This document shows positions 10,976 through 20,871 of a stretch of DNA of 64,000 bases, one piece after another. Origin of the DNA: Bettongia penicillata ogilbyi (Eukaryota; Chordata; Mammalia; Diprotodontia; Potoroidae); contig JAJHZJ010000532.1 of assembly GCA_023548195.1 (NCBI GenBank), positions 124,001 to 188,000 on the forward strand. The letters are read 5' to 3'. Made by a program: the position numbers and the translations under genes. Numbering within the stretch: the first letter of the stretch is position 1; every line of letters begins with the position of its first letter. The notes under the pieces are model-generated. The model saw only the letters and a program-made list of their open reading frames with translations. It had not been told where the DNA came from and searched no databases.

Positions 10976-12444
10976 AAGACTTGGGTTTTTGTGACAAAAC
11001 CCCCAGAACTTAAGGAAAAATTTGATTTATTACATCCCGGAGAAATATAAGGTAAACATTTAAGACTAATTATAAGGGACTCAATAAGGTTATTGTTTAC
11101 TTTGCATATGTGAAAATATTAGCAGTACTCTTATGACTTATTATTTGGGTGGTTTGAAAGAAAAGCATGGGCTGAGCTGAATATGATGGGGTGGTTCTAA
11201 AAAAATAAAACTGTGTAGGATGAGATAAAAAGGAGTAATTATCTCATACAAATGAGGCACAAAAGGAAAAACTGATACAGAAGAAGCTAGTGGAGGGAGG
11301 GCAGGCAGCGCTGGAACCTCACTCTCATCAAGAATGGGTAAAAGAGGGAACAACATGTACCTAGAAGGGTATAAAAGTTCTAAATTCAGAAAGTAAGAGG
11401 GCAAGGGGATAGGGGGTGGGGAGAGGATAAGGGAGGGATTCTTAGAGGGGATGGTTAAGGAATAGGAAGGCAAGTTAGCAGGTAGAAGTAAAGCAGAGCG
11501 ATGAGGAGGGATAGGGCAAATAGAGTGAGAAAGATAGTGAGGAAAAATAGGAAGAAAGAAAATACGCAGCAACTTATTGTAGCTTAGAATGAAAATGAAA
11601 TGAATTTACCCGTAAAACAGAAATGAGCAGCCAGGTTAAAAACTTGAATTCAACAATATTCTGCTTTCAGGAAACATTATAAAAACAAGAGATACACACA
11701 AATAAAATAAAAGGCAGAAGTAGAATTTAGTATGTAAAAAAGAAAAGCAGGGACAGTAATCATGGTCCCAAAGTTAAAGTTAAAACAGATTTAATCAAAA
11801 GTGAAAAAGAGAAACTATATTATTCAGTATTGTTTTAGACCATTTAAAATACCTACAGAGTATAAAATATCTGAGCATATAGCTGCCAAAACAGACACAG
11901 GAACTATATGAACATAAACATAAAATATAAAAACATAAAATATATTTTTTTCTAAAAATAAACTCAGATCTAAATTGAACTAATCTTTATTGTTCTTAAG
12001 TAGATAAAACCAATGTAATTTTTTAAATGGCAATTGTACTTATTGCACCGTTTTCAATGTCATCCCAATTAAATTACTAAAAATTTATTTTACAGAGAAA
12101 AAAAAGTTCATTCAGAGGGATTAAAGGTCAGAAACTTCAAAGAAACCAGGAAAAAAAAGATGTAAACTATATTATAAAGTGAGAGCAGACTGAAATGTAA
12201 AAGGATAATTTCAGTTATTTTAAATGAATATTTTTTGCATAAATAAAAGCTATGTAGCCAAGAACAGAAGGAATGCAGAATATTGGGGTAATATTTCCAT
12301 GGACAATTCCTCAGATAGGATGTGATTGAGTTGTATAGGAAATGATGAGTTGGCTGATTTAGAAAAGCATAGAAAGAGTTGGAATTATGAAAGAAGATGC
12401 TATCCACCTTCAGAGAAACAGATAATAGGAAGAAATTAGCGCAG

Positions 12445-12575
12445 CATGGTGTTACATATATATGTGTTATATATGTACATATATAATATATATAGGTGGT
12501 GTTACATATATGTATGTGATTATCTTTGTGTATAACGGTGTAAGTTTATAGATATCTATATAAATGTGTGTATAT
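12445..12575. repeat. AT-rich microsatellite-like stretch (TA/TGTA)
   Basis: Alternating tata/tgta units with interruptions, near the 3' end of the HAL1-like element. Confidence 0.7.
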
Positions 12576-12859
12576 ACAAACCCTTAATTGTAGCCTTTAG
12601 AGTGGGGAGGAGGGGAAAATAAAGTAAAAAGGTCACAGCAGACAATTTAAAAAAACAATAAGGAAACAAAGAAAAGCTGGGCAGCTTTGAAAACAATGTG
12701 TAGTATTTATTATGTAGGTTTTCTTGAAATAGAAATTTATTGTTTTGTAGTGAGTCCTCTCTTATGGTATGCTATGTACGTGGCAATGGGTTTTTTCTTT
12801 CCCCATTTTGTATTTAAGTTAAAAATAAAAAGAGTTTTATTGTTAATGCTGTTAATGAG

Positions 12860-13075
12860 AGACAATATGGTGTGTTGGATATGGGATGCTGGAATTAGGA
12901 AGACCTGGATTTAAGTCCTTTGTTGACTATAGGAAATTCCCTGAAATGTCTCGGTGTCCTTGGTAAACTCTTAAGAATCTGAGTTACAGAGAAATTGCTC
13001 GTGTGTCTTGGCGGTGGAAGTCTCTACACTAGGATTTCCCCACCCTGATGAAATCATAGATCTAGCCAAAAAAAA
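12860..13075 (+). mobile_element. Marsupial tRNA-SINE of a second type, sense
   Basis: The tRNA-like head 'gacaatatggtgtgttggat' is followed by 'aggaagacctggatttaagt' and a tail with 'aagaatctgagttacagaga' and 'ccaccctgatgaaatcatag'. The same tail layout recurs at 29928-30165, so these are two copies of one SINE class distinct from Mar1. Confidence 0.72.
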
Positions 13076-13790
13076 GATATGCACTCTCTGTTCCCCCTCC
13101 ACCCAAGAAACTCTGTTATAATTGTTACCATGTCTTCAACTTGAGTAAATAACTGCCTAAACCTAGAATTAGCTTCTAAGGGGAATCAGCTAGTAGACTG
13201 CAGCCGTTAAGCTATAGCATCTCTGCTCTGTTTAAGCTTGTACCAAAGTAAATTAAGAGTATAGGACAAGAAAGCATAAACTCTCACCATTTCTCTTTCC
13301 CCAGCCGCCCGTCTCCACTGGGCAATTTTCATGTTTCTTAGAATCTCCAGCAGAGGATGAGCAAAAGGTGAAAAACTCAAGCAGTTGAATGTCACTTGCT
13401 AGAAGCCCGGTAAACACTTCAGTTAGAAGGAAGTTGAGATGCCTTCATTTCCATGTGCTATCATCCTCTCTCATTACTAGCAGTTCTTGAGAGAGGAACA
13501 ACACAGGAATGTCGGTACAAAACATTGTCTTTGTGTACCTTCCTCTTTCTTTCCTCTCCCCCCAAAAACTACCTTCAAAACCCTCACTAAGATGAAGTAT
13601 TTTATGCTCAATAAATATGGGTAGGGCAGCGGAGAGTTGGAGGGGACGGTAACTACATAGATAAGATATGGAGTTCAAAATGAAAGTGAATTAAACTCAT
13701 TTATAGACTATGATCATATTCCCTAGCTTATGTAAATGCATGAATGAGAGAATTAAAACATTTATTCTGTGTTTATCAGAAACTAAATAT
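13076..13790. other. No recognised gene or repeat
   Basis: Unclassified sequence. Minus-strand frames of 62 and 77 codons have no recognisable domain. Confidence 0.5.
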
Positions 13791-13792
13791 GT

Positions 13793-13880
13793 GTTGAGGT
13801 TACAAAAAGTAAAGTGAGTTAGAACCTGTTTTCAAGAAGCTCACATTCTAATTGGGAGAAACAACTTATATAGGAAGGTT
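13793..13880 (-). mobile_element. L2 3' end fragment, antisense
   Basis: The phrase 'tttcaagaagctcacattct' followed by 'aattgggagaaacaactta' is the antisense of the L2 3' region, seen again in several other copies in this window. Confidence 0.65.
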
Positions 13881-14560
13881 TAGCTGCAGAGTAGATGTCA
13901 AGGCCCTGGGGTCCTGAGGGTGCACGGGCAGGTGAGATGGCCATGCTGCGAGCGCAGTAGCAGGGAAGATGATAAAGCACCATTTGTGATCCTCTGTCTT
14001 ATTGGATGACGGTAGTGACCTCCTTGCTCATCCCAGCAATGTGAGTGGCTGTATTTCCCTGGCAATGGAGTGATGGGGGTGGGGGGTGAAGGTAGCTGGG
14101 AAGGGATAGTGAGCCTCAGGGGTCAAGTAGAGTGGGTTCTCTGAACTTCCTTTTGTAGAGGTAGAGAGTGGGGATTCAGTGTTCAGCAAAGAGGAAAGAT
14201 TTTCTAAAGGGGGAGATTATTAGTAGGAAGGTCAAGGAGAAGAGATTCCCACAGTGACTCCTGCTTGGCCCCTCAGCTGGGATCTCAGCTGACTGGAGTA
14301 GGAGTAGAGGAGGGGGAAAGGGTTCTGCTGTTCTTGTATCTATTAATTATTTGCTGTTGATGAAATATGGTGCACCTGAGGAGTCAGCATCCTGCTGCAG
14401 AGTGTGAGGCCTAGGACCCTCCAGTGGACCCCCATTCTCCTTGATCAGCACTTTACCAGTGGTTGATTCTATAACAGAATGCTAGTGGTGGCATTTTTCT
14501 TTTACTCTAAGATATGGCTGGACTGGAGTAGATTCTTGGATGGCATCCTGTAGTGGGTAT
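13881..14560. other. GC-richer stretch without recognised gene or repeat
   Basis: G-rich sequence with runs such as 'gggggtggggggtgaa' near 14080. I found no long frame, no CpG cluster and no family I can name. Confidence 0.4.
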
Positions 14561-14675
14561 TAGATCATAAGCTCCTTGAGGGCAGGAATTGGCTTTTTAT
14601 TAATTGTACCCCCAGTACTCAGCACGGTGCTCGGCCCATAGCTGGTGCTTAATTAATATTTATTGGATCTGATTG
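14561..14675 (+). mobile_element. L2 3' terminus, sense
   Basis: It carries the hallmark L2 ending: 'cataagctccttgagggcag', 'gtactcagcacggtgctcgg' and 'ttaattaatatttattgga'. Confidence 0.85.
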
Positions 14676-14850
14676 AGTACCAGGCAAGTTTAAGGTAAAG
14701 CCTAGTAATGAGACATGAAAAAGGAGTGACTTTTGGTTTTAAATGAAGGTCCTCTGCCTCTGGCATAATCCATTGCTACTAGTGGAAAACAATTCAGTGT
14801 CTACTCACCACTGAGAAATCAGGAACTTTATTTCTTATCCAAAGGATAGT

Positions 14851-14886
14851 GTGTACGTGTGTGTCTGTCTGTCTGTGTGTCTGTGT
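14851..14886. repeat. TG/TCTG microsatellite, short
   Basis: Interrupted runs of 'tgtgtg' and 'tctg' over about 36 bases. Confidence 0.8.
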
Positions 14887-15074
14887 TGTGCCTAGTGTTG
14901 TGCCTTATTTTGCCTAGTGTTAATTTTCTTACAAAGAGCCTCTATGGAAATTCATAAATCAACCATAGACTGCTACTGTTATAGTCTATCTAGTCTGTGT
15001 TCCTTAGCAATATGGTTAAGAATTCACAGTTACGCAAATGTAATCTACTAAGTCTTGTAAATGTAACTGGCAAG

Positions 15075-15210
15075 TATCATCGCCCATATTTTGCAGAGAG
15101 GGACAATGGGTTATTAACTTTGGCACATCTCTGTTTCAACCAAGGACAGAACTTAGACAATTCAACCATTATTTGTTAAGGACTCTATCCACTGCATGGT
15201 AAGAGTTTTA
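15075..15210 (-). mobile_element. Possible MIR-like SINE, antisense, eroded
   Basis: The segment with 'tcgcccatattttgcagaga' and the closing 'ctctatccactgcatggtaa' has the antisense CORE-SINE order, but the middle is altered. Confidence 0.4.
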
Positions 15211-16019
15211 AAACAAAATGCTTAAACTTTGAAATTGACTTCTGAGAAGTCAGGACATTTTTATAACTAAGGTTTCTTCTTTGTCCTTAATTTACTTCAA
15301 AACATTTGGTTAGGGGATGAATCTGCCTCAGAAATGTGTGGGATGTAACATACCATATTTGTAGCAATTACTAAGCAGAATTAGAAGAATTAGGGAAAGT
15401 GGTGGCTTCTAATTCATTATCAAAGTTGTGTTTTCTTGTTTTCTTGAAGTTGTTACTTTAAAAGCATTTCCCTTCTATCTGATAAGAACTTGAGAGATTA
15501 GAATTTTACAGAATGTGATCTAAGATATATGGCTGAAGTGTTTACATTCTGGTTTGATTTTTAAAAAGCATTAAGCCACATAGAAATATTTCTTAAAAAG
15601 AAAAAAACAACAAAACAAACAAAAACCCAAATAAAACAATACAACTTGAAATTGACCTTTGCTGCTTCTGTGTTGTACAGATACTATAGATGGATAATGA
15701 GCATGGATCTGAATTAAATGGGAGATAGAGAACAGACTATATTGTATTTGGGAACTTGAATAGTTCTTTGAATTTCCTCAAGTTCCTCTGAAACAAAAAC
15801 TTTTCTTTCTAATAGCAAGGCTCTTTCAGTGGTAATAGGATTATAAACCATAGAACACCATAATATCCAAAAAGTCAAAATTGCAGGTACCACAAAAAGA
15901 TGTGGAGAGATGTAAAGTGAGCATAAACAGATTACAGTAAATTAACCATGATGAAAAATATTATCAGAGAGAGAAACAAATGGAAAAGGAGGTGGGCCAA
16001 ACATATAGAATTACTTAAT
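15211..16019. other. No recognised gene or repeat
   Basis: AT-rich sequence with an A-rich patch near 15597-15640. No frames of interest. Confidence 0.5.
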
Positions 16020-16380
16020 GATTAATCAATAAGTATTTATTCAGCATCTGTTATATACTAGGCACTGTTGTGGGAGATACAAAAATAAACAGGAAGCAAT
16101 CTGTTTTCAAGAAGCTCATATTTGATTAGAGGAAACAATAAATGCATCTGGGTAAGAACAAAATATTTGCCAAGTAAATAACAGGTGAATTAGGGATGGG
16201 GACGGCACTAGCAGCTGGGGGAGGGGAAACTTTTGTAAGAAGGTGCATGTGGGCTGATGTTTGAAGGAAGTTAAGCATCCTAGGAGACAGAGATGAAGAG
16301 GGAGCATATTCCAGGCATGGACAGAGGCATAGAGATGAATATGGAATGCTTGAGTATGGCCAAAAGACCACTATAGAGAT
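16020..16380 (-). mobile_element. L2 3' region, antisense
   Basis: The antisense L2 end is clear: 'aataagtatttattcagcat', 'tactaggcactgttgtggga', 'tttcaagaagctcatatttg', then the G-rich upstream part with 'agcatattccaggcatggac'. Minus-strand frames here are L2-derived or chance. Confidence 0.82.
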
Positions 16381-17275
16381 GTTGAGTCATGTGTAGCATA
16401 TTTGGTGTTCAAATCGATCATCGAAATAAAAAGGAAATTGAGGACAGGATTACCGAGCAACCTATGATTTAATTTACAAAACTAGCGTTTGAATACCAAA
16501 ACAGGTCACCTGACTCCTCAAAGGTCAGAGACAAGGAGTGACTTACAGAGATGATTTTTATAACAAAAAAGGAATAAAAAGATGACAGAAACATGTTTTG
16601 AACATAATTCAATTGGACATGGCAGGTCAAATGACTTCTCCCAGACTTTCTTAGTCCTGTGCCAGATGTCTTTCCTCCAGGTGGTACCTCTTGGAACCAG
16701 AAACTGTACTGGGAAAGACGAACTGGTGGTCAGTGGTTAGCACTTCCCCCCATCTTCCTCAGAAGGGTCCATTACTCGCCTTAGTATCTAGCACTAGAGA
16801 AAAGGAGCCTAATCTTTCTCCAGCTGTCAGAAAGGGGCAGTCAGCCTCTGGTCAGCGCCCTTTCTGCTAGCGAGGGAAATTTAGCCTTTGAAAAACTTTC
16901 TAATCTTATGATTATGGTTATTTTAATCTTCTAAATTATCTGCTGCTAAATGATCAAGTCTTCTCAATAATCTATTCTTTCAATCTATAGGTAACCTTGA
17001 GACTATCTATGTTAGTCTGGCTTAGTTTAGGGCAGGTTCTTCCTAAAGAAGTGAGACTTTTTCTACAATCAAACTAAAAATAAATCAAAGTAATCAAAAA
17101 AAGCTGATTTCTTTTCATTAGAAAGATAAGTTGGAGCCATATCATGCTATGGGAGCTTTTGAGGAGAGTAAAAAGTACTTTAGACCTAGGTTTTAGAAAT
17201 TACCTTTTAATAATGGTGAAAAAGGGTAGAATGGAGAGAAAAGAGACTTCAGACAGGGAAACCAATTAAATAGAC
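16381..17275. other. Unclassified stretch, possibly an old LTR near 16400-16900
   Basis: The sequence changes abruptly after the L2 block. The C/T- and G-mixed part to about 16890 has the look of an LTR, but I see no paired ends, TATA box or TSD that would establish it. The rest is AT-rich unique sequence. Confidence 0.25.
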
Positions 17276-17277
17276 TA

Positions 17278-17412
17278 ATTATAATTAAATTAATGTATCA
17301 TGACAGTTATAGATAATATATACAATATAGTATACATCATATGTATAATAATTATATACAATACATAATAGTTATATGTAATATATAATTATATATAATG
17401 TAAATACATGTA
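17278..17412. repeat. AT-rich low-complexity stretch
   Basis: Repeated 'tatataca', 'ataattatat' and 'atgtaa' units with few G or C bases. Confidence 0.75.
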
Positions 17413-17560
17413 AATGAAATACACCAGTTGTAATAGACCAAGCAAGAGGTGACAAAGGCCTGAGTTAGAGGGGTGGTTGTGTCAGTGAGGACCCTGCGTT
17501 GTTTTGATCCCCATGTAATGGTAAGTGATCTAGAGAGGAAAGCCCTCTCATGTTACTGCA

Positions 17561-17785
17561 GAGGCAGCTTGGTGGCATGATGGATATGGATTCAAGAAGA
17601 CCTGAGTTGGAACACTTACTAGCTGTGTAACCCTGGGCAAGTCATTTAATTTCTATTTGCCTCAATTTCCTCATCTGGAAAATGAGGACACTAATAGCAT
17701 CTACCTCTCAGGATTTTTATGAAGATAATATTTGCAAAGTACTCTGGGAAACTTAAAGCTCTGTATAAAATGCTAGCTATTATCA
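17561..17785 (+). mobile_element. MIR-like SINE, sense, near full length
   Basis: It has a tRNA head ('gaggcagcttggtggcatga'), 'agctgtgtaaccctgggcaa', CORE 'tttcctcatctggaaaatga' and the tail ending 'aaaatgctagctattatcat'. Confidence 0.88.
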
Positions 17786-18084
17786 TTGTTGTGTGGGTAA
17801 AAGACCTACATCAAGGTCTCACAGGAAGAGGTCTGGATGGGAGGGAGGTTCAACATGGGTGAGATCCCAGCTTCACCTAAGTGCTGAGGCCTGTGATTGA
17901 AAGCTCATTGTGAACATATTCATTTAACGTGGCCTTTCTCCACTCTTGAGTATTAAGCCAAGACCTTTGTTGCAGAATGACGACATTACTGTTTTCTCAG
18001 TTGTTTCCATTTTAAGAAGAAAAATTACCACAAACAACTCAATGAAAAGCAAACATCTAAAGGGAGAAAAAAGCATTTTTGATG

Positions 18085-18255
18085 AATCACAGGACAAACA
18101 TCAGAGCTGGAAGGGACCTAAGAGAGCATCTAATTCAACCCACTTATTTTATAGATGAAGAAACCAAGGTGAAGAGAGATGAATCAATATGTTCAGGGTC
18201 ACCGAAGTAATAAATAGCAGTGCTTGAATTCAAATTCAGGTCTTTCTTTGTGTCC
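18085..18255 (-). mobile_element. MIR3/Ther-like CORE-SINE, antisense
   Basis: The pattern 'cagagctggaagggacctaa', 'cccacttattttatagatga', 'cagggtcaccgaagtaataa' is the antisense of a second CORE-SINE layout that recurs at about 34.8, 35.0, 50.8 and 52.0 kb. Confidence 0.75.
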
Positions 18256-18717
18256 CTGCTTAGTACAACATCTGGAACATAGCAAGTGCGTAAGAAAGAC
18301 TTGTTGAATTGGAGGAATTCTGACTCCAAATAAAGTGTTCTTTCCACATCCCCCGTGCTGTCTCTTGCATAGTGTTTGAATCTGCAGAGATTGTTTCTTC
18401 CTTATCAAGCTAGGTACATATTTGGTATTTTAGATCTATTTACCTGATCTTTTAAAGTAAACTTTTGGCTCAGTTCACCCCTTAGAGCACAAGAGCTAAT
18501 TGCATAGCTTTGTGGTGGTGCCAAGGTGAAAGGGTGAACTCTATTTCTCTGAGCCAAGTTCTTTGGCTATGTTGTTGGAAAAAAAGCAGAAGAACATGTG
18601 TCAACCATCAGCCAGGTACGTCCTTCCAAAGTGCTAGGACTTCTGGGTAGAAGAATTTCTATATTGCTATGCCAGAGGAAGCCTTCTCAAAGTTCTTGGA
18701 ATATCTCCTTTTAAAAT

Positions 18718-19365
18718 TTTTTTAAAATTGGTTTTATTTTTTAACTGAACAAAAATGCTCTCTCCTCCCCTTTTTTTTCACACTTAATCTCTTGCCTCCT
18801 TCTCCCTTCTCCCTGTCTCTGCTTGTCTCTGTCTCTACGAGGACAAAAACACTTGTAGTAAACCAACATAGTTAAGCAAAAAAACCGAAAGTTCCCACAT
18901 TGCTCATGTCCAAAAATACATGTCACATTCTGGACCTGGGGTCCATCACCTCTCTGTCACAAGGTGGGTAGAATATATCATCATGGGTGGAATCCTAGCT
19001 TGACATTGAGTTGATCACAACTATTACTTTGAAAGTTTTTCAAATGTATTTGTCTTTACCGTGTTGTGTTACCATATAGATTGCTCTCCTGGTTCTGCTG
19101 ACCACACTTTGCATCAGTTCATACAAAGCTTCTCGGGTTTCTCTGACATCATCTCTTTTATCATTTCTTATAGCATGCAGTATCCAAGTATATTCATCCA
19201 CCATAATTTGTCCAGTCATTCTTTAGTTTCCAGTTCTTTGACACTACAAAAAGAGCTGCTATAAATATTTTTTTTGTAAATTTACATCTTTTTCATCATT
19301 CTTTGATCTCTTTGGGGCATAGGACTAGTATTATTGGATCAAATGGTGGCATACTCCTTTCATCA
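18718..19365 (-). mobile_element. L1 3' end, antisense, 5'-truncated
   Basis: T-rich start, then the inverted marsupial L1 3'UTR ('tgctctcctggttctgctga', 'gcatcagttcatacaaagct') and the ORF2 tail in antisense ('aaaaagagctgctataaata', 'tttggggcataggactagta'). Frames are broken. Confidence 0.85.
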
Positions 19366-19467
19366 AATATTTAATGCCTTTCAGGAGAGAATCATTTTCC
19401 CCTTTCCAAGGGTGATGTGTTAAGCTTCTCTTTCCTTTACCAGAAAGATAGAGTTACTAGGAGATGG

Positions 19468-19692
19468 AAAAAAACCCATTTATATAGCACTACTTACTAT
19501 GTGCCAATAACTATGCTGTTTTACAAATGTCTCTTTTGAGACTCACAACCCTGTGAATATTTGTTGCAGTTAAGGAAGTTGAGGCAAACAGAGGTGAAGT
19601 GACTTGCTTAGGGTCACACAGTAAGTATCTGAGGCTGGATTTGAATTCAGGTCTTCTGACTCCAGGCCCAGCATTCTATCCACTAGCTGCTT
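19468..19692 (-). mobile_element. MIR-like SINE with L2-type end, antisense
   Basis: It runs 'tttatatagcactacttact', 'cacaaccctgtgaatatttg', 'gaggtgaagtgacttgctta', 'gggtcacacagtaagtatct', 'tgactccaggcccagcattc', ending 'tatccactagctgc'. Confidence 0.85.
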
Positions 19693-20160
19693 GCTAGAAT
19701 GAACAGAGAATCATCAACTATGATCCTTCCAATAAATGGTGAATTTTTGGTCCTTTCCATTTGCCTGTCATTGTTTCTAAGGTCTGCAAGGCCTTACCAT
19801 CTGCACACCACTACATCCCCCAGACCGTAGGCATTGCTGTCTGTGTGACTTGGCAGCAGACCCTAAAGATCGCTGGACTTCGCCATTCACTCTCCATTAG
19901 ATCTTCCTTGTATGTGTTGTGTTCTCTGATTACAATGAGAGTAGGCACAGCTTCACTTTAATATTTGTATCCCTAGTATTTAGCACAATGTAGTAAGCAC
20001 TTAATGCATCCTCAGTCATTCATTTAATAAGCCTGGTTCTCCTTGAATAAGAAAAGAACACTTCTCCTCGAGCCCAAAAGAAAATTTTAAAAATTGGCAG
20101 TTGCATTTTTTCAGTGCCCTGTGGTGAGCCTATCCCACCAATACTGCATTGCAGAGGAAG
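19693..20160. other. Mostly unrecognised; possible L2 end at 19960-20030
   Basis: A 'tttgtatccctagtatttag' then 'cacaatgtagtaagcactta' pair looks like a worn sense L2 3' end. The 66-codon frame at 19761 shows no domain. Confidence 0.4.
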
Positions 20161-20164
20161 AATT

Positions 20165-20845
20165 TTAGAGTGAATGCAATTAAAAGATCTAAATTTAAAT
20201 CCCAGCTCTGTTACTTATGACCTCTATGGATGCAGCTCTTCATCTGTAAGATGAAGCGGTTCAACTAGGTTATATGTTCTTAGCCTGAGATCCAAGGACT
20301 TTCAAGGGATTTATACAGATGCGTTTCAAGGAGTCCATGATATTGGATGAATATAAAATGACATCTTTATTTTCATTAACCTCTAACTGAAAATTATCAT
20401 TTCCTTCAATTATGAATATAGGCAGTAAACCACAGTATTAACAGTACTTGTGATTTTGTCATCAATAAAAATCATATGTATTTTCATATCACATTATAGT
20501 TAAACATCAGTTGGATGTTAAAAAATGACATGCATGTTGTCTTGTCCAAGACCACTCAATAGATATCATATTAGGTCTTTTTAAAAAAATCTAACTTGCG
20601 TAATACGTTAATGAGCACGTGTTGCTACATCATAAATTTGTTATTAAATGTTTTGATAGCTATTTCAATATAATTAGTGCTTTTGTAAAACTTGCGTTTA
20701 AAAACATTATTCTGAGAAGGGTGCCATAGGCTTCACCAGATGAACCAAAGGGGCCATAGTGTAAAAAGATTAAGAAACTGTGGACTGAGATCATCCCTAA
20801 GGTTTCTTGCTCTCTAAAGACTATACTGCTATGTCTGAACTGATG
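20165..20845 (+). mobile_element. MIR-like SINE, sense, split by a hAT insertion
   Basis: The left half (20165-20271) has 'aaatcccagctctgttactt' and 'cttcatctgtaagatgaagc'. The tail resumes after the insertion at 20782 with 'gactgagatcatccctaagg', the usual closing phrase of this SINE class. Confidence 0.7.
20272..20781. mobile_element. hAT-type DNA transposon, non-autonomous, about 510 bases
   Basis: It starts 'tatgttcttagcctgagatc' and ends 'aaaaagattaagaaactg', imperfect inverted termini of the 'GGGTTCTTAACC' type. Its last 180 bases resemble the shorter element at 27570-27760 ('ctatttcaatataatt', 'aaaaacattattctgaga', 'aggcttcaccaga'). No transposase is present. It sits inside a MIR-like SINE. 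Confidence 0.72.
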
Positions 20846-20871
20846 GGCTATCACAGAGCTCTCTAAGTCAG

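Larger units (their letters stand above)
9436..12670 (+). mobile_element. HAL1-like (half-L1) element, sense, long copy
   Basis: A 3.2-kb element with an L1-type 5'UTR (an 'agatggctgagtaggtcag' block at the start, GC-rich to about 10020), then an ORF1 remnant (separate entry), then a long A- and G-rich region without ORF2. Only scattered phrases resembling the start of ORF2 remain near 11620-11720. In mammals, half-L1 elements carry ORF1 but not reverse transcriptase and are thought to move in trans with L1 machinery. That organisation is what the sequence shows. The ends are approximate and no TSD was found. Confidence 0.72.

Noticed and set aside
11141..11572. 143-codon minus-strand frame rich in Pro, Ser and Leu
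   Set aside because: It is the antisense of the G- and A-rich 3' half of the HAL1-like element; composition explains it.
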